Positions 1 to 8,817 of a stretch of 31,266 bases of DNA are shown here, in pieces (positions within the stretch are counted from its first letter, which is position 1; every line of letters begins with the position of its first letter). Source of the stretch: Bacillota bacterium (lineage in GTDB: Bacteria > Bacillota > Clostridia > Lachnospirales > Lachnospiraceae). The translations under genes were made by a program, and so were the position numbers. Under the pieces are notes generated by a model. The model had not been told where the DNA came from, ran no database searches, and saw nothing but the letters and a program-made list of their open reading frames with translations. Where the stretch lies: NCBI GenBank assembly GCA_023441965.1, contig JAEZNB010000033.1, positions 1 through 31,266 on the forward strand, read 5' to 3'.

Positions 1-708
1 TCAACGACCTTGTATACCATGCTTACCTCCCTGAATAAGGAAGGGGTCAATCTGATTACGATAGAAGATCCGGTGGAGGCCCATATCCCCGGAGTAAACC
101 AGATACAGGTAAATGACAAGGTGAATCTTACCTTTGCCTCAGCCCTTCGCTCCATCCTAAGACAGGACCCGGATATCATCATGATCGGTGAGATCCGTGA
201 CCAGGAAACGGCAGATATAGCGGTGCGGGCATCCATTACCGGCCATCTCGTTGCCAGTACCCTGCATACGAATTCGGCAGCCAGCACGGTTACCCGTATG
301 ACTGATATGGGTGTTGAGCCCTATCTCTTATCGGAAGCTCTGGCAGGAATCATCGCCCAGCGACTGGTCAGAAAGCTCTGTCCGGATTGTAAGAGGAGGA
401 GGGAAGCAAATGAACTGGAGAAGCATATTCTCGGTTTTCCTGCGACTCAGTCCTTACAGATCTATGAGGCTGTCGGCTGTGTGAAGTGCAATGATACCGG
501 ATATAACGGCCGAATCGGAGTATATGAGATTCTCCAGACCTCAGTCAGAGTCAGAGAGGCCATCCGTAAGAAATGGCCGACCGATGCAATTGCAGAAATC
601 GCAGAATCAGAGGGAATGAAGCCCTTAAGAGTAAGGGCGATGGAGCTGGTATTAGCCGGAATCACCTCTGTGGAAGAGTTGATGAGAATCTCAATTGAAG
701 ATGATTAA
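1..708 (+). CDS. pilB: Type IV pilus extension ATPase PilB (GspE family), 3' part
   Basis: This is the C-terminal part of the hexameric cytoplasmic ATPase that powers pilin polymerisation. The reading frame is open from base 1, where the first codons read STTLYTML, the residues that normally follow the Walker A lysine, so the gene starts upstream of the window. Visible motifs are the Asp box (TIEDPVE), Walker B (DIIMIGEIRD), the His box (HLVASTLHTN) and two Cys pairs (CPDC and CVKC) forming the zinc-binding C-terminal subdomain typical of PilB/GspE and absent from PilT. About 235 codons are present. It lies 40 bp upstream of pilT and heads the pilus gene cluster. Assignment to PilB rather than a type II secretion GspE rests on the pilT, pilC and pilin neighbours. 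Confidence 0.95.
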   Translation, partial: STTLYTMLTSLNKEGVNLITIEDPVEAHIPGVNQIQVNDKVNLTFASALRSILRQDPDIIMIGEIRDQETADIAVRASITGHLVASTLHTNSAASTVTRMTDMGVEPYLLSEALAGIIAQRLVRKLCPDCKRRREANELEKHILGFPATQSLQIYEAVGCVKCNDTGYNGRIGVYEILQTSVRVREAIRKKWPTDAIAEIAESEGMKPLRVRAMELVLAGITSVEELMRISIEDD

Positions 709-748
709 GCCTGGGGAAGCGTAGAATAGAAGGGTGGAGGTATGACAG

Positions 749-1804
749 ATGCTGACAATAGATGACCTGCTGATAGACGCACAGAACCGGAAGGCATCCG
801 ATCTGCATCTGACGGTCGGCATATCACCGAAGTGCAGAATTCATGGGGAATTGGTGGATATGGGTTATCCCAGCATGACACCGGAGGATACGGCAAGGAT
901 TATTATGCCGATCATACCGGAGCGGCTGCTGGATACCTTTGCAGCCAAGGGAGAAGTGGATTTCTCCTATTCCATTCCGGCCAGAGGCAGATATCGTGTG
1001 AATGTGTTCCGGCAGAGAGGTTCTCTGGCATTGGTCATCCGTATCATAAATACAACAATACCCAGACCGGAGGTCCTGGGCTTGCCTCTCTCAGTCGTTG
1101 AACTGACAAAGAAGAAGAGGGGACTGGTGCTGGTCACCGGACCGACCGGAAGCGGTAAGTCTACTACGCTGGCTTCCCTACTGGACATTATTAATAGCTA
1201 TTATAATTGCCATATCATCACCCTGGAGGACCCGATCGAGTATCTGCACTCCCACAAGAAATCCGTGGTGAATCAGAGAGAGATCGGAACCGACTCTCAA
1301 TCCTTTGCCAATGCGCTCCGCGTGGTGCTCCGTGAGGACCCGGATGTCATCCTGGTCGGGGAGATGAGAGATTTTGAGACCATAGAGATTGCGATTACTG
1401 CCGCCGAAACAGGCCATTTGGTCTTCTCCACACTGCATACCATCGGCGCAGTAAGTACCATAGACCGTATCATCGATGTATTTCCGCCCCATCAGCAGCA
1501 ACAGATACGGGTCCAGCTGGCCTCCGTACTGGAGGGGGTTATCTCCCAGCAGCTGATACCGACAATTGACGATAAGGGAAGGGTTGCTGCCTTTGAGATT
1601 ATGTTAACCTCACCGGCGATACGGAACCTGATCCGGGAGGGTAAGAATCATCAGATTGCCTCCTTTATCCAAACCAATAAGAAGCTGGGAATGCAGACCA
1701 TGGATGATGCGATATTTGACCTGTATCTGAAGGGAGCGATCAGCAGAGAACAGGCGCTGGCATTCTCACAGGATATCGTGACCATGGAGCGGAAGATGCT
1801 ATAG
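749..1804 (+). CDS. pilT: Type IV pilus retraction ATPase PilT
   Basis: PilT depolymerises the pilus and drives retraction (twitching). The 351-aa length is normal for the family. Walker A is GPTGSGKST at residues 131-139, the Asp box TLEDPIEY is near 158-165, Walker B DVILVGEMRD is near 199-208, and the His box HLVFSTLHT is near 223-231. The PilT-specific motif AIRNLIREGK lies at 290-299 and there is no zinc-binding Cys quartet, which separates it from PilB. The ATG at 749 has GGTGGAGG 8 bases upstream. Another ATG at 742 is in a different frame and stops after a few codons. A dedicated PilT predicts retractile pili. Confidence 0.97.
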   Translation: MLTIDDLLIDAQNRKASDLHLTVGISPKCRIHGELVDMGYPSMTPEDTARIIMPIIPERLLDTFAAKGEVDFSYSIPARGRYRVNVFRQRGSLALVIRIINTTIPRPEVLGLPLSVVELTKKKRGLVLVTGPTGSGKSTTLASLLDIINSYYNCHIITLEDPIEYLHSHKKSVVNQREIGTDSQSFANALRVVLREDPDVILVGEMRDFETIEIAITAAETGHLVFSTLHTIGAVSTIDRIIDVFPPHQQQQIRVQLASVLEGVISQQLIPTIDDKGRVAAFEIMLTSPAIRNLIREGKNHQIASFIQTNKKLGMQTMDDAIFDLYLKGAISREQALAFSQDIVTMERKML

Positions 1805-1820
1805 TTAGGAGGGGATTCCT

Positions 1821-3068
1821 TTGGCCGGTTATGCTTATGTTGCCATAGATGAAGAGGGCAAAGAAAGAAAGGGCAAGATGGAAGCGCCGGATGAAAACCG
1901 CGTGTTCCATACCTTGAGAGCGGAAGGCTTGTTCCCTGTTACGATTAAGCAGCTGGGCATTCTGCAGCGTGATATTAACATCCAGCTGACAAATCCCGTA
2001 AAGCCCAGGGATTTGGGTATATTTGCAAGACAGTTTGTCAGTATCCTCCAAGCCGGTGTACCGATTGTTGCGGCACTGGATATGCTGGTGGAGCAAACAG
2101 AGAATAAAACCCTAAGGAAGGCCATCTCCAATACTCTGACCATGGTTGAGAAGGGCGAGGGTCTTGCCGATGCTATGCGAAATCAGGGGAAGATATTCCC
2201 GCCTATTTTAATCAACATGGTGGAGGCCGGAGAGGTCTCCGGTAATCTGGAGACCTCATTGGAGAGAATGGCAGTCCATTTTGAGAAGGAGGCCAAGCTG
2301 AAGGCCCTGCTGAAAAAGGCCATGGTCTACCCGATGGCACTGGGCCTGATCTCTGTGGCGGTACTGATCTTAATGGTAGTAGTCGTTATTCCAAACTTCA
2401 TGAAGATGTTTGAAGATATGGATATGAAGCTGCCTCCTGCGACCCTAGCCATCATGGAAGTAAGTAAGTTTATAACAAGCAAGTGGTATCTTATCCTTGG
2501 TGTCATCTTACTGATCATCGCCGGAATCATTGCCTTTAAGAATACCTATCGGGGTGAGGTGTTATTTGCCAGACTGTCCCTTAAGGCTCCCATGATCGGT
2601 AAGCTGAGGGTAAAGACTGCCAGTGCCAGATTCAGCAGAACCTTGAGTACTCTGCTGGCAGCCGGTATTCCCTTGATGGAAGCGATTGATATTACTGCCA
2701 GAACCATGGATAACATCATCATCAAGAAGCTGCTGATGGACACCAGGGAAGAGGTAGCCAGAGGTATTCCCATTTCAGTTCCCTTATGGGCCAGCAAAAT
2801 ATTTCCACCGATGGTCTACCATATGGTTAAGATTGGTGAGGATACCGGTAAGCTGGAGCAGATGCTGGCAAAGATCGCAGATTACTATGATGAGGAGGTG
2901 GAGGTGTCTACCCAAGGCATGACAGCAGCTTTGGAGCCGGTCATCATCATCTTCCTGGCCTTGGTCGTCGGTGCTTTGATCATAGCTGTCCTTCAACCGA
3001 TGATGTCCATGTACGACCAGATGGATTCCTTCTTAGGGGGAGGAGATCCCGGAGTCGGAATAGAATAG
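1821..3068 (+). CDS. pilC: Type IV pilus inner-membrane platform protein PilC (GspF family)
   Basis: PilC is the polytopic membrane platform between the PilB/PilT motors and the growing pilin fibre. The 415-aa protein has the expected duplicated T2SSF layout: a cytoplasmic half near residues 70-165 (FARQFVSILQAGVPI), a membrane segment near 168-191, a second near 221-239, then a repeat half (FSRTLSTLLAAGIPL) and a last membrane segment near 373-394. The start is TTG at 1821, preceded by AGGAGGGG with about 6 bases of spacing; this gives the family N-terminus AGYAYVAIDEEGKERKG. It sits 16 bp after pilT and is surely co-transcribed. Confidence 0.96.
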   Translation: MAGYAYVAIDEEGKERKGKMEAPDENRVFHTLRAEGLFPVTIKQLGILQRDINIQLTNPVKPRDLGIFARQFVSILQAGVPIVAALDMLVEQTENKTLRKAISNTLTMVEKGEGLADAMRNQGKIFPPILINMVEAGEVSGNLETSLERMAVHFEKEAKLKALLKKAMVYPMALGLISVAVLILMVVVVIPNFMKMFEDMDMKLPPATLAIMEVSKFITSKWYLILGVILLIIAGIIAFKNTYRGEVLFARLSLKAPMIGKLRVKTASARFSRTLSTLLAAGIPLMEAIDITARTMDNIIIKKLLMDTREEVARGIPISVPLWASKIFPPMVYHMVKIGEDTGKLEQMLAKIADYYDEEVEVSTQGMTAALEPVIIIFLALVVGALIIAVLQPMMSMYDQMDSFLGGGDPGVGIE

Positions 3069-3187
3069 TTTAAGATATTAATGCTCATGGTCCTAAGACG
3101 GAAGCAGATCGTTACTAATCACAAAACAAGAAAGCTCCGTTTTGACAATAAAACAAATCATATGAAATGAATAGGAGAGAGAAGAGA

Positions 3188-3748
3188 ATGAAAAAGTTAA
3201 GAAAGAACAACAAAGGATTTTCCCTTGTCGAGCTGATCGTGGTTATGGCTATCATGGCCATCTTAGCGGTTACCTTGACACCCAGACTGACACAGTACAT
3301 TGATAAGGCTAGACAGTCAAACGACAGAGAAATACCGAATGCAGTATTTACAGCAGTAAAGCTGGCATTACTGGATGATACCATTCGGACTGATATCGCT
3401 GCTACGAATGGAACCGGAAATCCGACATATGATTGGTCAGCAGCTCCTGGTGTTGATATTTTAGACATTTTCTATAATCGTGTTATGTCAGGTGATCCTG
3501 CAAGAGGTACTGACGAATATAATAGAGTCTCTACACCAGCTGCAACGGATGCTCCTGACATGCTTGCAAATGAGATTATCGCTACCTTAGGTGATTCCAT
3601 CAGATTTCAATCTAATTTAGCGGATGATCATGCTGCCAGAATTTTTGTAAGAATAACAGATGCCGCAGCCGGAGAATTTTCTGTAAGCTTTAGCTACGAG
3701 GGTACCAATGTAGCAGCATACACTATGAGTACAGCTGATCTTCGGTAA
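3188..3748 (+). CDS. pilA: Major type IV pilin PilA
   Basis: This is the probable major pilin. I place the start at the ATG at 3188, because AGGAGAGA (3173-3180) is correctly spaced for it; the in-frame ATG at 3167 lies upstream of that site. The resulting 186-aa prepilin has a short basic leader, cleavage at G10/F11, Glu at mature position 5 and a hydrophobic helix (FSLVELIVVMAIMAILAV). The mature part is about 176 aa and has no cysteine, as is common for Gram-positive pilins. The globular region contains TNGTGNPTYDW and an Ala/Asp-rich middle. It follows pilC after a 119-bp gap and is followed by a strong hairpin at 3785-3817. A TTGACA at 3142-3147 could be part of a private promoter, but I see no well-placed -10. 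Confidence 0.93.
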   Translation: MKKLRKNNKGFSLVELIVVMAIMAILAVTLTPRLTQYIDKARQSNDREIPNAVFTAVKLALLDDTIRTDIAATNGTGNPTYDWSAAPGVDILDIFYNRVMSGDPARGTDEYNRVSTPAATDAPDMLANEIIATLGDSIRFQSNLADDHAARIFVRITDAAAGEFSVSFSYEGTNVAAYTMSTADLR

Positions 3749-3784
3749 TATCAAGAAGTATATTTAGTAATATCTTTAATACTA

Positions 3785-3817
3785 ACCATCAAACAGGGCT
3801 TAGCCCTGTTTGATGGT
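3785..3817 (+). terminator. Perfect 15-bp hairpin between pilA and pilD
   Basis: ACCATCAAACAGGGC (3785-3799) and its exact reverse complement (3803-3817) flank a 3-base loop, TTA. The following sequence (ATTTCAAAAG) has only a weak T tract. I read it as a partial terminator or 3' mRNA stabiliser after the major pilin gene, allowing read-through into pilD. The stem and loop are certain; the function is inferred. Confidence 0.75.
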
Positions 3818-3845
3818 ATTTCAAAAGTCTAAAGGTGGAATTGAT

Positions 3846-4640
3846 ATGAATGATTACTTCGTTTACGGAATTACACTTATTTATGGCTTATTAATAGGAA
3901 GTTTTTTAAATGTATGTATATCTCGTATCCCGGAAGAGTCAAGTATTGTTACCGGAAGATCCCATTGTGTTAATTGCAATACTCAGTTAAAATGGTATGA
4001 ACTCATACCTGTATTTAGTTATCTCTTTTTACTGGGGAAATGCAGGACCTGTAAGTCGAAAATTTCAATTCAATATCCGATCATTGAAGCACTGAACGGT
4101 TTCTTTTATGTGCTTGTTTTTTATTTATTCGGCTGGAGTGCACCACATATTATCCTGCTTAACGTCGTTTATTGCTTGGTCATTTCGGCACTCATCGTAC
4201 TTAGTATAATTGATTTCAGAACGAATATTATACCGGTTGGTATTAACATATTTATCATGATCATGGGACTTGCTGCAGCACTGATTCAGTATTTCTGGTT
4301 TGGAAGAAATACGGAGATGATGTTAGATCATGCCATAGGATTCTTTGCAGTCAGTTCCTTCTTATTACTTCTTTTTTATGCTTCTAAGGGCAGAGGAATC
4401 GGTGGAGGAGATATTAAACTGATGGCAGGTGCCGGCTTGCTGCTGGGATGGGAGCTCATTCTTTTGGCCTTCTTTATTGGTTGTGTATTGGCTGCCATCA
4501 TTCATCCGATTCGCATGAGACTTAATCATCTGAACAGAATATTAGCATTTGGTCCTTACCTGTCTGTTGGAATAACAATTGCTATGCTATTTGGAGATCA
4601 GATTGTAACCTGGTATTTGGGCACATTCTTTATTTATTAA
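3846..4640 (+). CDS. pilD: Prepilin peptidase PilD (GspO family)
   Basis: PilD is the membrane aspartyl protease that removes prepilin leaders and N-methylates the new N-terminus. The ATG at 3846 has AAAGGTGGAA (3831-3840) upstream; a longer frame opens at 3810 but begins inside the pilA hairpin, so I reject it. The 264-aa protein has the N-terminal methylase domain with zinc pairs C41/C44 and C66/C69, and catalytic aspartates D123 (in IIDFRTN) and D189 (in GIGGGDIK). It is very hydrophobic with about eight membrane segments. Its base composition is visibly AT-richer than the neighbours: lines I counted by hand were 27-33% G+C against about 52% in pilM. It should process PilA and the four pilin-like proteins downstream. 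Confidence 0.95.
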   Translation: MNDYFVYGITLIYGLLIGSFLNVCISRIPEESSIVTGRSHCVNCNTQLKWYELIPVFSYLFLLGKCRTCKSKISIQYPIIEALNGFFYVLVFYLFGWSAPHIILLNVVYCLVISALIVLSIIDFRTNIIPVGINIFIMIMGLAAALIQYFWFGRNTEMMLDHAIGFFAVSSFLLLLFYASKGRGIGGGDIKLMAGAGLLLGWELILLAFFIGCVLAAIIHPIRMRLNHLNRILAFGPYLSVGITIAMLFGDQIVTWYLGTFFIY

Positions 4641-4662
4641 TTCATCGTAGTGAGGGAGCAGT

Positions 4663-6540
4663 ATGGCTAAGAAAGTATTGAGTATCGTAATCGGAACGGA
4701 CATTACCAAGGTATGTGAGGTTTCCTATAGGAAGAACTATAAGAATAAGGGGATTCGGGTATATCGGAGCATCTCTTTTCCTACTCCGCCGAATACGATT
4801 GAAGACGGCTACATCAGAGATAAGGCCGGCTTCGGTGAAGAGCTGAAGAATCAGCTGAAGGCCAACAAGATGAAATCCTATAAGGTGATCTTCTCCGTCA
4901 ACTCCAGTAAGATTGCCAACAGGGAAGTAATCCTTCCTCCGGTTAAGGAAAAGAGGATCATGGAGATCATTAAGACCGGGGCGACGGAATATTTTCCGAT
5001 TGAATTGAAGGATTATATCCTTTCTTATCAGATACTGGAGAAGCTAAGCTCTGACCGTAAGGAGAAGGCCTATAGGAAGAAGCAGGATAAGCTGGAGAAG
5101 AAGGAAAGGAAAGCACAGAAGAAGAAAAGCCAGACTGAGATCATCGCAGAGAATATGGAGCTGATGGAAGCCAGACAGCTGAACGCTTCCGAGGATGAGG
5201 ATAATGAGGATAAAAAGGAAAATCGTACGGATCATGCCAAGAAGAGTATGCGCATATCCGTATTTGCTGCGCCTTCAACCCTGATCAAGAATTATTACAG
5301 CTTTGCCAAGCAGCTGCATCTGGATATCGTTGCCATCGATTGCTCCGGTAACAGCAGCTATCAGGCGATCCAGCGTCAGGGAAAGAGAGGAACAAATGTA
5401 TTCGTGCAGATCAATCAGAAGGACTCCCTGATCAGTATTCTCAGGGATGATGTATTGATTTTGCAGAGGACGGTTAGTTACGGCTTGACTACCTTGGTGG
5501 AGACAGTGATGGAGCAGGAATGCTTCGGCGTGAAAACCCCAGAGGAAGCCATACAACTCCTGCATTCCAAGAATCTGTTCTCCCTGGAGTCAGATAAGGG
5601 AGATGCCCCTAAACTGGAGGCCTTCTGGACTAAGGGAGAGGCGGCTGCGGCCAGCGAATATATCAAGATCCTGTCCGACCTGAACCCGCAGGCAAATGAT
5701 CCTGAACTATTTGCCAAGAATAATATCCGGGATTCCCTGCACATTTTGGCAAGCAGTATTGCCAGAATGCTGGACTACTATAAATCAAACCATAAACAGA
5801 TCGATATTGATACCATCTATCTGACCGGTTCCGGTGTTCATATTCAGGGAATCGAGGATTTCTTTACGAAGGAGATCGGTATCACGCACAAGAACATGGA
5901 GAAGCTGCATTCCTTCAGTGCCAAGAAGAAGGCTGCCGCTTATCGCAATAATCCCAGTGATTTTATCAGCTGCGTGGGTGCAGTGATAAAGCCGGTGGAT
6001 TTTGTCCCCATGGAATTTGCCCTAAAGAGGCAGAAACGGAGTGCCATTATCGGAACCATCGTCTTCTGTATGGTCTGTCTGGCAGGATCTGCCGGAACGG
6101 TTTATGTGGGCTTCACCGATTATCAGGTAGCCAAGGAGGAGCTTGATCAGATCAAAGGGGAGTATAATGCCTTACCCGCCTTAAGCGGTGCGCATGAGGA
6201 ATACGAAACCGCTTTGAAGGAGCTGGCGAATCTGGAGGAGCTGGAGAGCAAGACCAAGAGCAACAATGATTATATTACTGATGTCATAGCTGAACTTGAG
6301 AACAAGCTCCCGAAGGGAACGGTCATTCATAGCATGCAATTTACCGACCGGGCTGTGACCATGAGTGTAACAGCCACGGCAGGGGATATAGGACCGAATG
6401 CCTTGGTGGCAGTGATCTACAGACAGCTGAAGGGGATTGATTATTTCAAGGAAAATGTGGAGATATCAGGTATATCAGTGGTAGAGCAGGATGGTATTTC
6501 TCTCGTGAGCTTCACGATTCTGTGTACCTATGCGGAATAG
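4663..6540 (+). CDS. pilM: PilM-PilN fusion, T4P inner-membrane alignment protein
   Basis: The 625-aa protein joins two assembly components that are separate in Gram-negative systems. Residues 1 to about 450 are an actin-like PilM domain (N-terminal VLSIVIGTDITKV, later IDTIYLTGSGVHIQGI). Residues about 460-483 form one membrane helix, followed by a coiled coil (about 485-535) and a PilN-like ferredoxin fold to the end. Within PilM, residues about 129-196 are an unusual Lys/Glu-rich charged insertion. The ATG at 4663 follows GTGAGGGAG. PilM is normally cytoplasmic and binds the PilN N-terminus; the fusion makes this link covalent. I recall pilMN fusions in Clostridioides difficile, so it is not unique. 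The pilO-like gene follows. Confidence 0.9.
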   Translation: MAKKVLSIVIGTDITKVCEVSYRKNYKNKGIRVYRSISFPTPPNTIEDGYIRDKAGFGEELKNQLKANKMKSYKVIFSVNSSKIANREVILPPVKEKRIMEIIKTGATEYFPIELKDYILSYQILEKLSSDRKEKAYRKKQDKLEKKERKAQKKKSQTEIIAENMELMEARQLNASEDEDNEDKKENRTDHAKKSMRISVFAAPSTLIKNYYSFAKQLHLDIVAIDCSGNSSYQAIQRQGKRGTNVFVQINQKDSLISILRDDVLILQRTVSYGLTTLVETVMEQECFGVKTPEEAIQLLHSKNLFSLESDKGDAPKLEAFWTKGEAAAASEYIKILSDLNPQANDPELFAKNNIRDSLHILASSIARMLDYYKSNHKQIDIDTIYLTGSGVHIQGIEDFFTKEIGITHKNMEKLHSFSAKKKAAAYRNNPSDFISCVGAVIKPVDFVPMEFALKRQKRSAIIGTIVFCMVCLAGSAGTVYVGFTDYQVAKEELDQIKGEYNALPALSGAHEEYETALKELANLEELESKTKSNNDYITDVIAELENKLPKGTVIHSMQFTDRAVTMSVTATAGDIGPNALVAVIYRQLKGIDYFKENVEISGISVVEQDGISLVSFTILCTYAE

Positions 6541-6568
6541 ATCAGCCGATAAAGGAAGGGTATAAGAT

Positions 6569-7384
6569 ATGGGTAATATGGATATCAAGAAGGATAAGAA
6601 GAAAGGCACAATAAGCGGGAAGCAGGTCAAGCTTATTATAAATTTCATCAGTTTGGGCATCTTTATCTTCTCTTATTTCTATCTATATGAGAGCTATGTT
6701 GAGAAGACGGATAACAGCTATCTGGAGGTAGAGCAGACCAAGGTAGCGATTCAGGAAAGAGAGCGGATGCTCAAGGAAGAGGATAGTGTAAGAGAGCGGA
6801 TCGCGGAAGTCAATGAGAAAAAGCAGAAGATCATTGACAGCTTTCCGGTCTATATCGGTAATGAGGATAATTTTCTGTTTGTAGAGCAGATGGAAAAGAA
6901 GCTCAAGGTGAAGACCTCCTCTGTAATCCCCTCGGATAACACGGAATTTTTCAGAACCATCCTTCCGGCAAAGGAAAAAGCGGATGGAGCAGGTCAAGGA
7001 GCTGCGGAAGCCGGTAACCAAGGCACTTCCGGCAATGCTGTTGCTCAGGATAAGAGCAAGGCAGGCACAGACCAACAGGCTGTCATGACTGCTACCGTGA
7101 GTTCCTTAAGCATGAGTTTTGTTACGGATTATCAGGGCTTTAAGGATATGATGGATTATATCGGAAACTATCCTGACCATACCATCGTTGACAGTGTATC
7201 CGTAAGTGCCGATAATATCAGCGGAATCCTGGCCGGGAATCTGGTTTTAAAGAGATTTGCGCTGACAGGTACCGGTAAGGAGTATCAGGAGCCTTCCTTT
7301 GATAAGATAGATATCGGTACGGATAACATCTTTGGTGCAGGCAAGAACAAAGAAAATGCAGCTGCGGATCCCGAGGCGGAATGA
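6569..7384 (+). CDS. pilO: PilO-like T4P alignment-complex protein
   Basis: The 271-aa single-pass protein sits where pilO is expected, 28 bp after the PilM-PilN fusion. It has a lysine-rich cytoplasmic start, one membrane helix (about residues 22-40), a charged coiled coil (about 50-90), an Ala/Gly/Gln-rich linker (about 136-172) and a C-terminal domain with the alternating pattern of the PilO/PilN ferredoxin fold (SLSMSFVTDYQGFKDMMDYI). The ATG at 6569 follows AAGGAAGGG with 8 bases of spacing. PilO normally pairs with PilN to align the motor with the pilus. I assign it on topology and position; sequence similarity alone would be weak, because PilO proteins diverge strongly. Confidence 0.8.
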   Translation: MGNMDIKKDKKKGTISGKQVKLIINFISLGIFIFSYFYLYESYVEKTDNSYLEVEQTKVAIQERERMLKEEDSVRERIAEVNEKKQKIIDSFPVYIGNEDNFLFVEQMEKKLKVKTSSVIPSDNTEFFRTILPAKEKADGAGQGAAEAGNQGTSGNAVAQDKSKAGTDQQAVMTATVSSLSMSFVTDYQGFKDMMDYIGNYPDHTIVDSVSVSADNISGILAGNLVLKRFALTGTGKEYQEPSFDKIDIGTDNIFGAGKNKENAAADPEAE

Positions 7385-7447
7385 CAGCGGATCACGAATC
7401 AGAACCCGCAGACTTAGGATCCCCATGCTTGAAAGGAAGACCAGAAA

Positions 7448-8800
7448 ATGAAAAGGGAGAAGTGCAAGAAAACAGGAGAGGGGCTGAATAACCGGGGTTT
7501 TTCTCTGGTTGAACTCTTAATCAGCATCGCAATTCTTGTAATCGTTATGGTCCCTTTGATGAGTAATTTCTTTCGGTCCACGCAGATGAACAAGAAGGCG
7601 GAGAGGCTTCAGATACAGAGTAACCTCGCTGCCAGTATTCTGGAGGGGTTGAAGGCCTCTGATATGACTGCAATTCTGGAGCAGTTCACCGGAGCCAGAC
7701 CTTTTGAGCTGATATCGGAGAGCATTAGCGGCGGTGTAAGCCGTTTATATTATGAGGATGGTGTTCTGCAGGATACTCCTCCGCCGGGAGAGCAGACAGA
7801 CTATTATTTCGCGATCAATGGCATACAGGCAGGAGGTTCTGTCTATCATGCCTTTATTACCATAGACCCCTTAAGCTATAAGGATGAGTCTGCAGGAAAG
7901 ATGAATAGCTATCCTATGCCGGAGCCGATTAATCTGGATGGGAAGATGAATGCCCTCTTATTCTCAAGCGGTTCTGAAAGCGGTGAGGCTACTGCTTACG
8001 ACGAGCATGCGCTTACCTCCTTTGGTCAATGGGGAAGGGCTTATGCTCAGAGGAAGCTGGAGCAATCCCCGGAATACCAGAGCTATCTGACAGATTATAA
8101 CCGCTATCTGGATATCATTGAAGAAAATGCTCTTAAAACTCCCAGACCTGCAGACCCGCCGATGCCGACCGAGCCTACCTTGGAAAGCTATGCTGCTCTG
8201 CCCGGTAAGGGAGATTATCTATATTATTTTGACCAGGGATATCTTAGGCAGATCATAACGAAAACCATGAGAGTTACGGTAAATATGGAGACGGTTACTT
8301 ATGAGCTTGAGTACAACTGTGCCTGGCCCAAGGGACCCCAAGCTCCGCAGGAGATCGGGGAAGATAACGTACAGTCTTCTATTGTCCATTCTATTTCTGT
8401 GAAGACTTATGCCAAGCCGGTTCAGAATGTATATCTGTTCTATACGCCTTCCGAATTTCAGGCGGTGCATCAGGCGGACACAGCATTGCTTCGCAATATG
8501 GATGCTGCCAATCCTGTAAGCTTCTATGTAGCAAAGCAGGGAACAGTCACCAATCCGATCACCATATCCAGAGAGGGAGGCAACATCTCGGCGTATACCG
8601 ACATACTCTTTTTCCATTCCTATGTGGATGGTGCGATTGAGGCCGGGCAAGGTACAGTAAATAGTAACATAATCAGAACACAGCCTAAGGACAGAATATA
8701 TCAGGTTAAGATAGACATCTGCAAGTATGTGGATACGCCATACCTAAATCAGATGTATAAAGAGGTGGAATATACCTTAGAAGGTACCATGGAAGAATAG
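7448..8800 (+). CDS. Large minor pilin (prepilin-type N-terminus, PilV/PulJ-like), 450 aa
   Basis: The N-terminus is a class III prepilin signal: a basic leader, cleavage at G17/F18, Glu at mature position 5 (FSLVELLISIAILVIVMVP) and a hydrophobic helix. At 450 aa it is more than twice the usual size of a minor pilin. The rest is soluble, with a proline-rich stretch (PRPADPPMPTEPT) near residues 220-240 and beta-rich sequence after it. The ATG at 7448 has GAAAGGAAGA upstream. It is the first of four pilin-like genes followed by the giant secreted protein. It probably forms part of the initiation or tip complex. I do not recognise a named domain in the large C-terminal part. Confidence 0.85.
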   Translation: MKREKCKKTGEGLNNRGFSLVELLISIAILVIVMVPLMSNFFRSTQMNKKAERLQIQSNLAASILEGLKASDMTAILEQFTGARPFELISESISGGVSRLYYEDGVLQDTPPPGEQTDYYFAINGIQAGGSVYHAFITIDPLSYKDESAGKMNSYPMPEPINLDGKMNALLFSSGSESGEATAYDEHALTSFGQWGRAYAQRKLEQSPEYQSYLTDYNRYLDIIEENALKTPRPADPPMPTEPTLESYAALPGKGDYLYYFDQGYLRQIITKTMRVTVNMETVTYELEYNCAWPKGPQAPQEIGEDNVQSSIVHSISVKTYAKPVQNVYLFYTPSEFQAVHQADTALLRNMDAANPVSFYVAKQGTVTNPITISREGGNISAYTDILFFHSYVDGAIEAGQGTVNSNIIRTQPKDRIYQVKIDICKYVDTPYLNQMYKEVEYTLEGTMEE

Positions 8801-8817
8801 GAAAGGATGGGAGCAGT

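Noticed and set aside
742..765. ATG at 742 as a start for pilT
   Set aside because: It is in another frame and reaches a stop after seven codons; the ATG at 749 has the right ribosome-site spacing.
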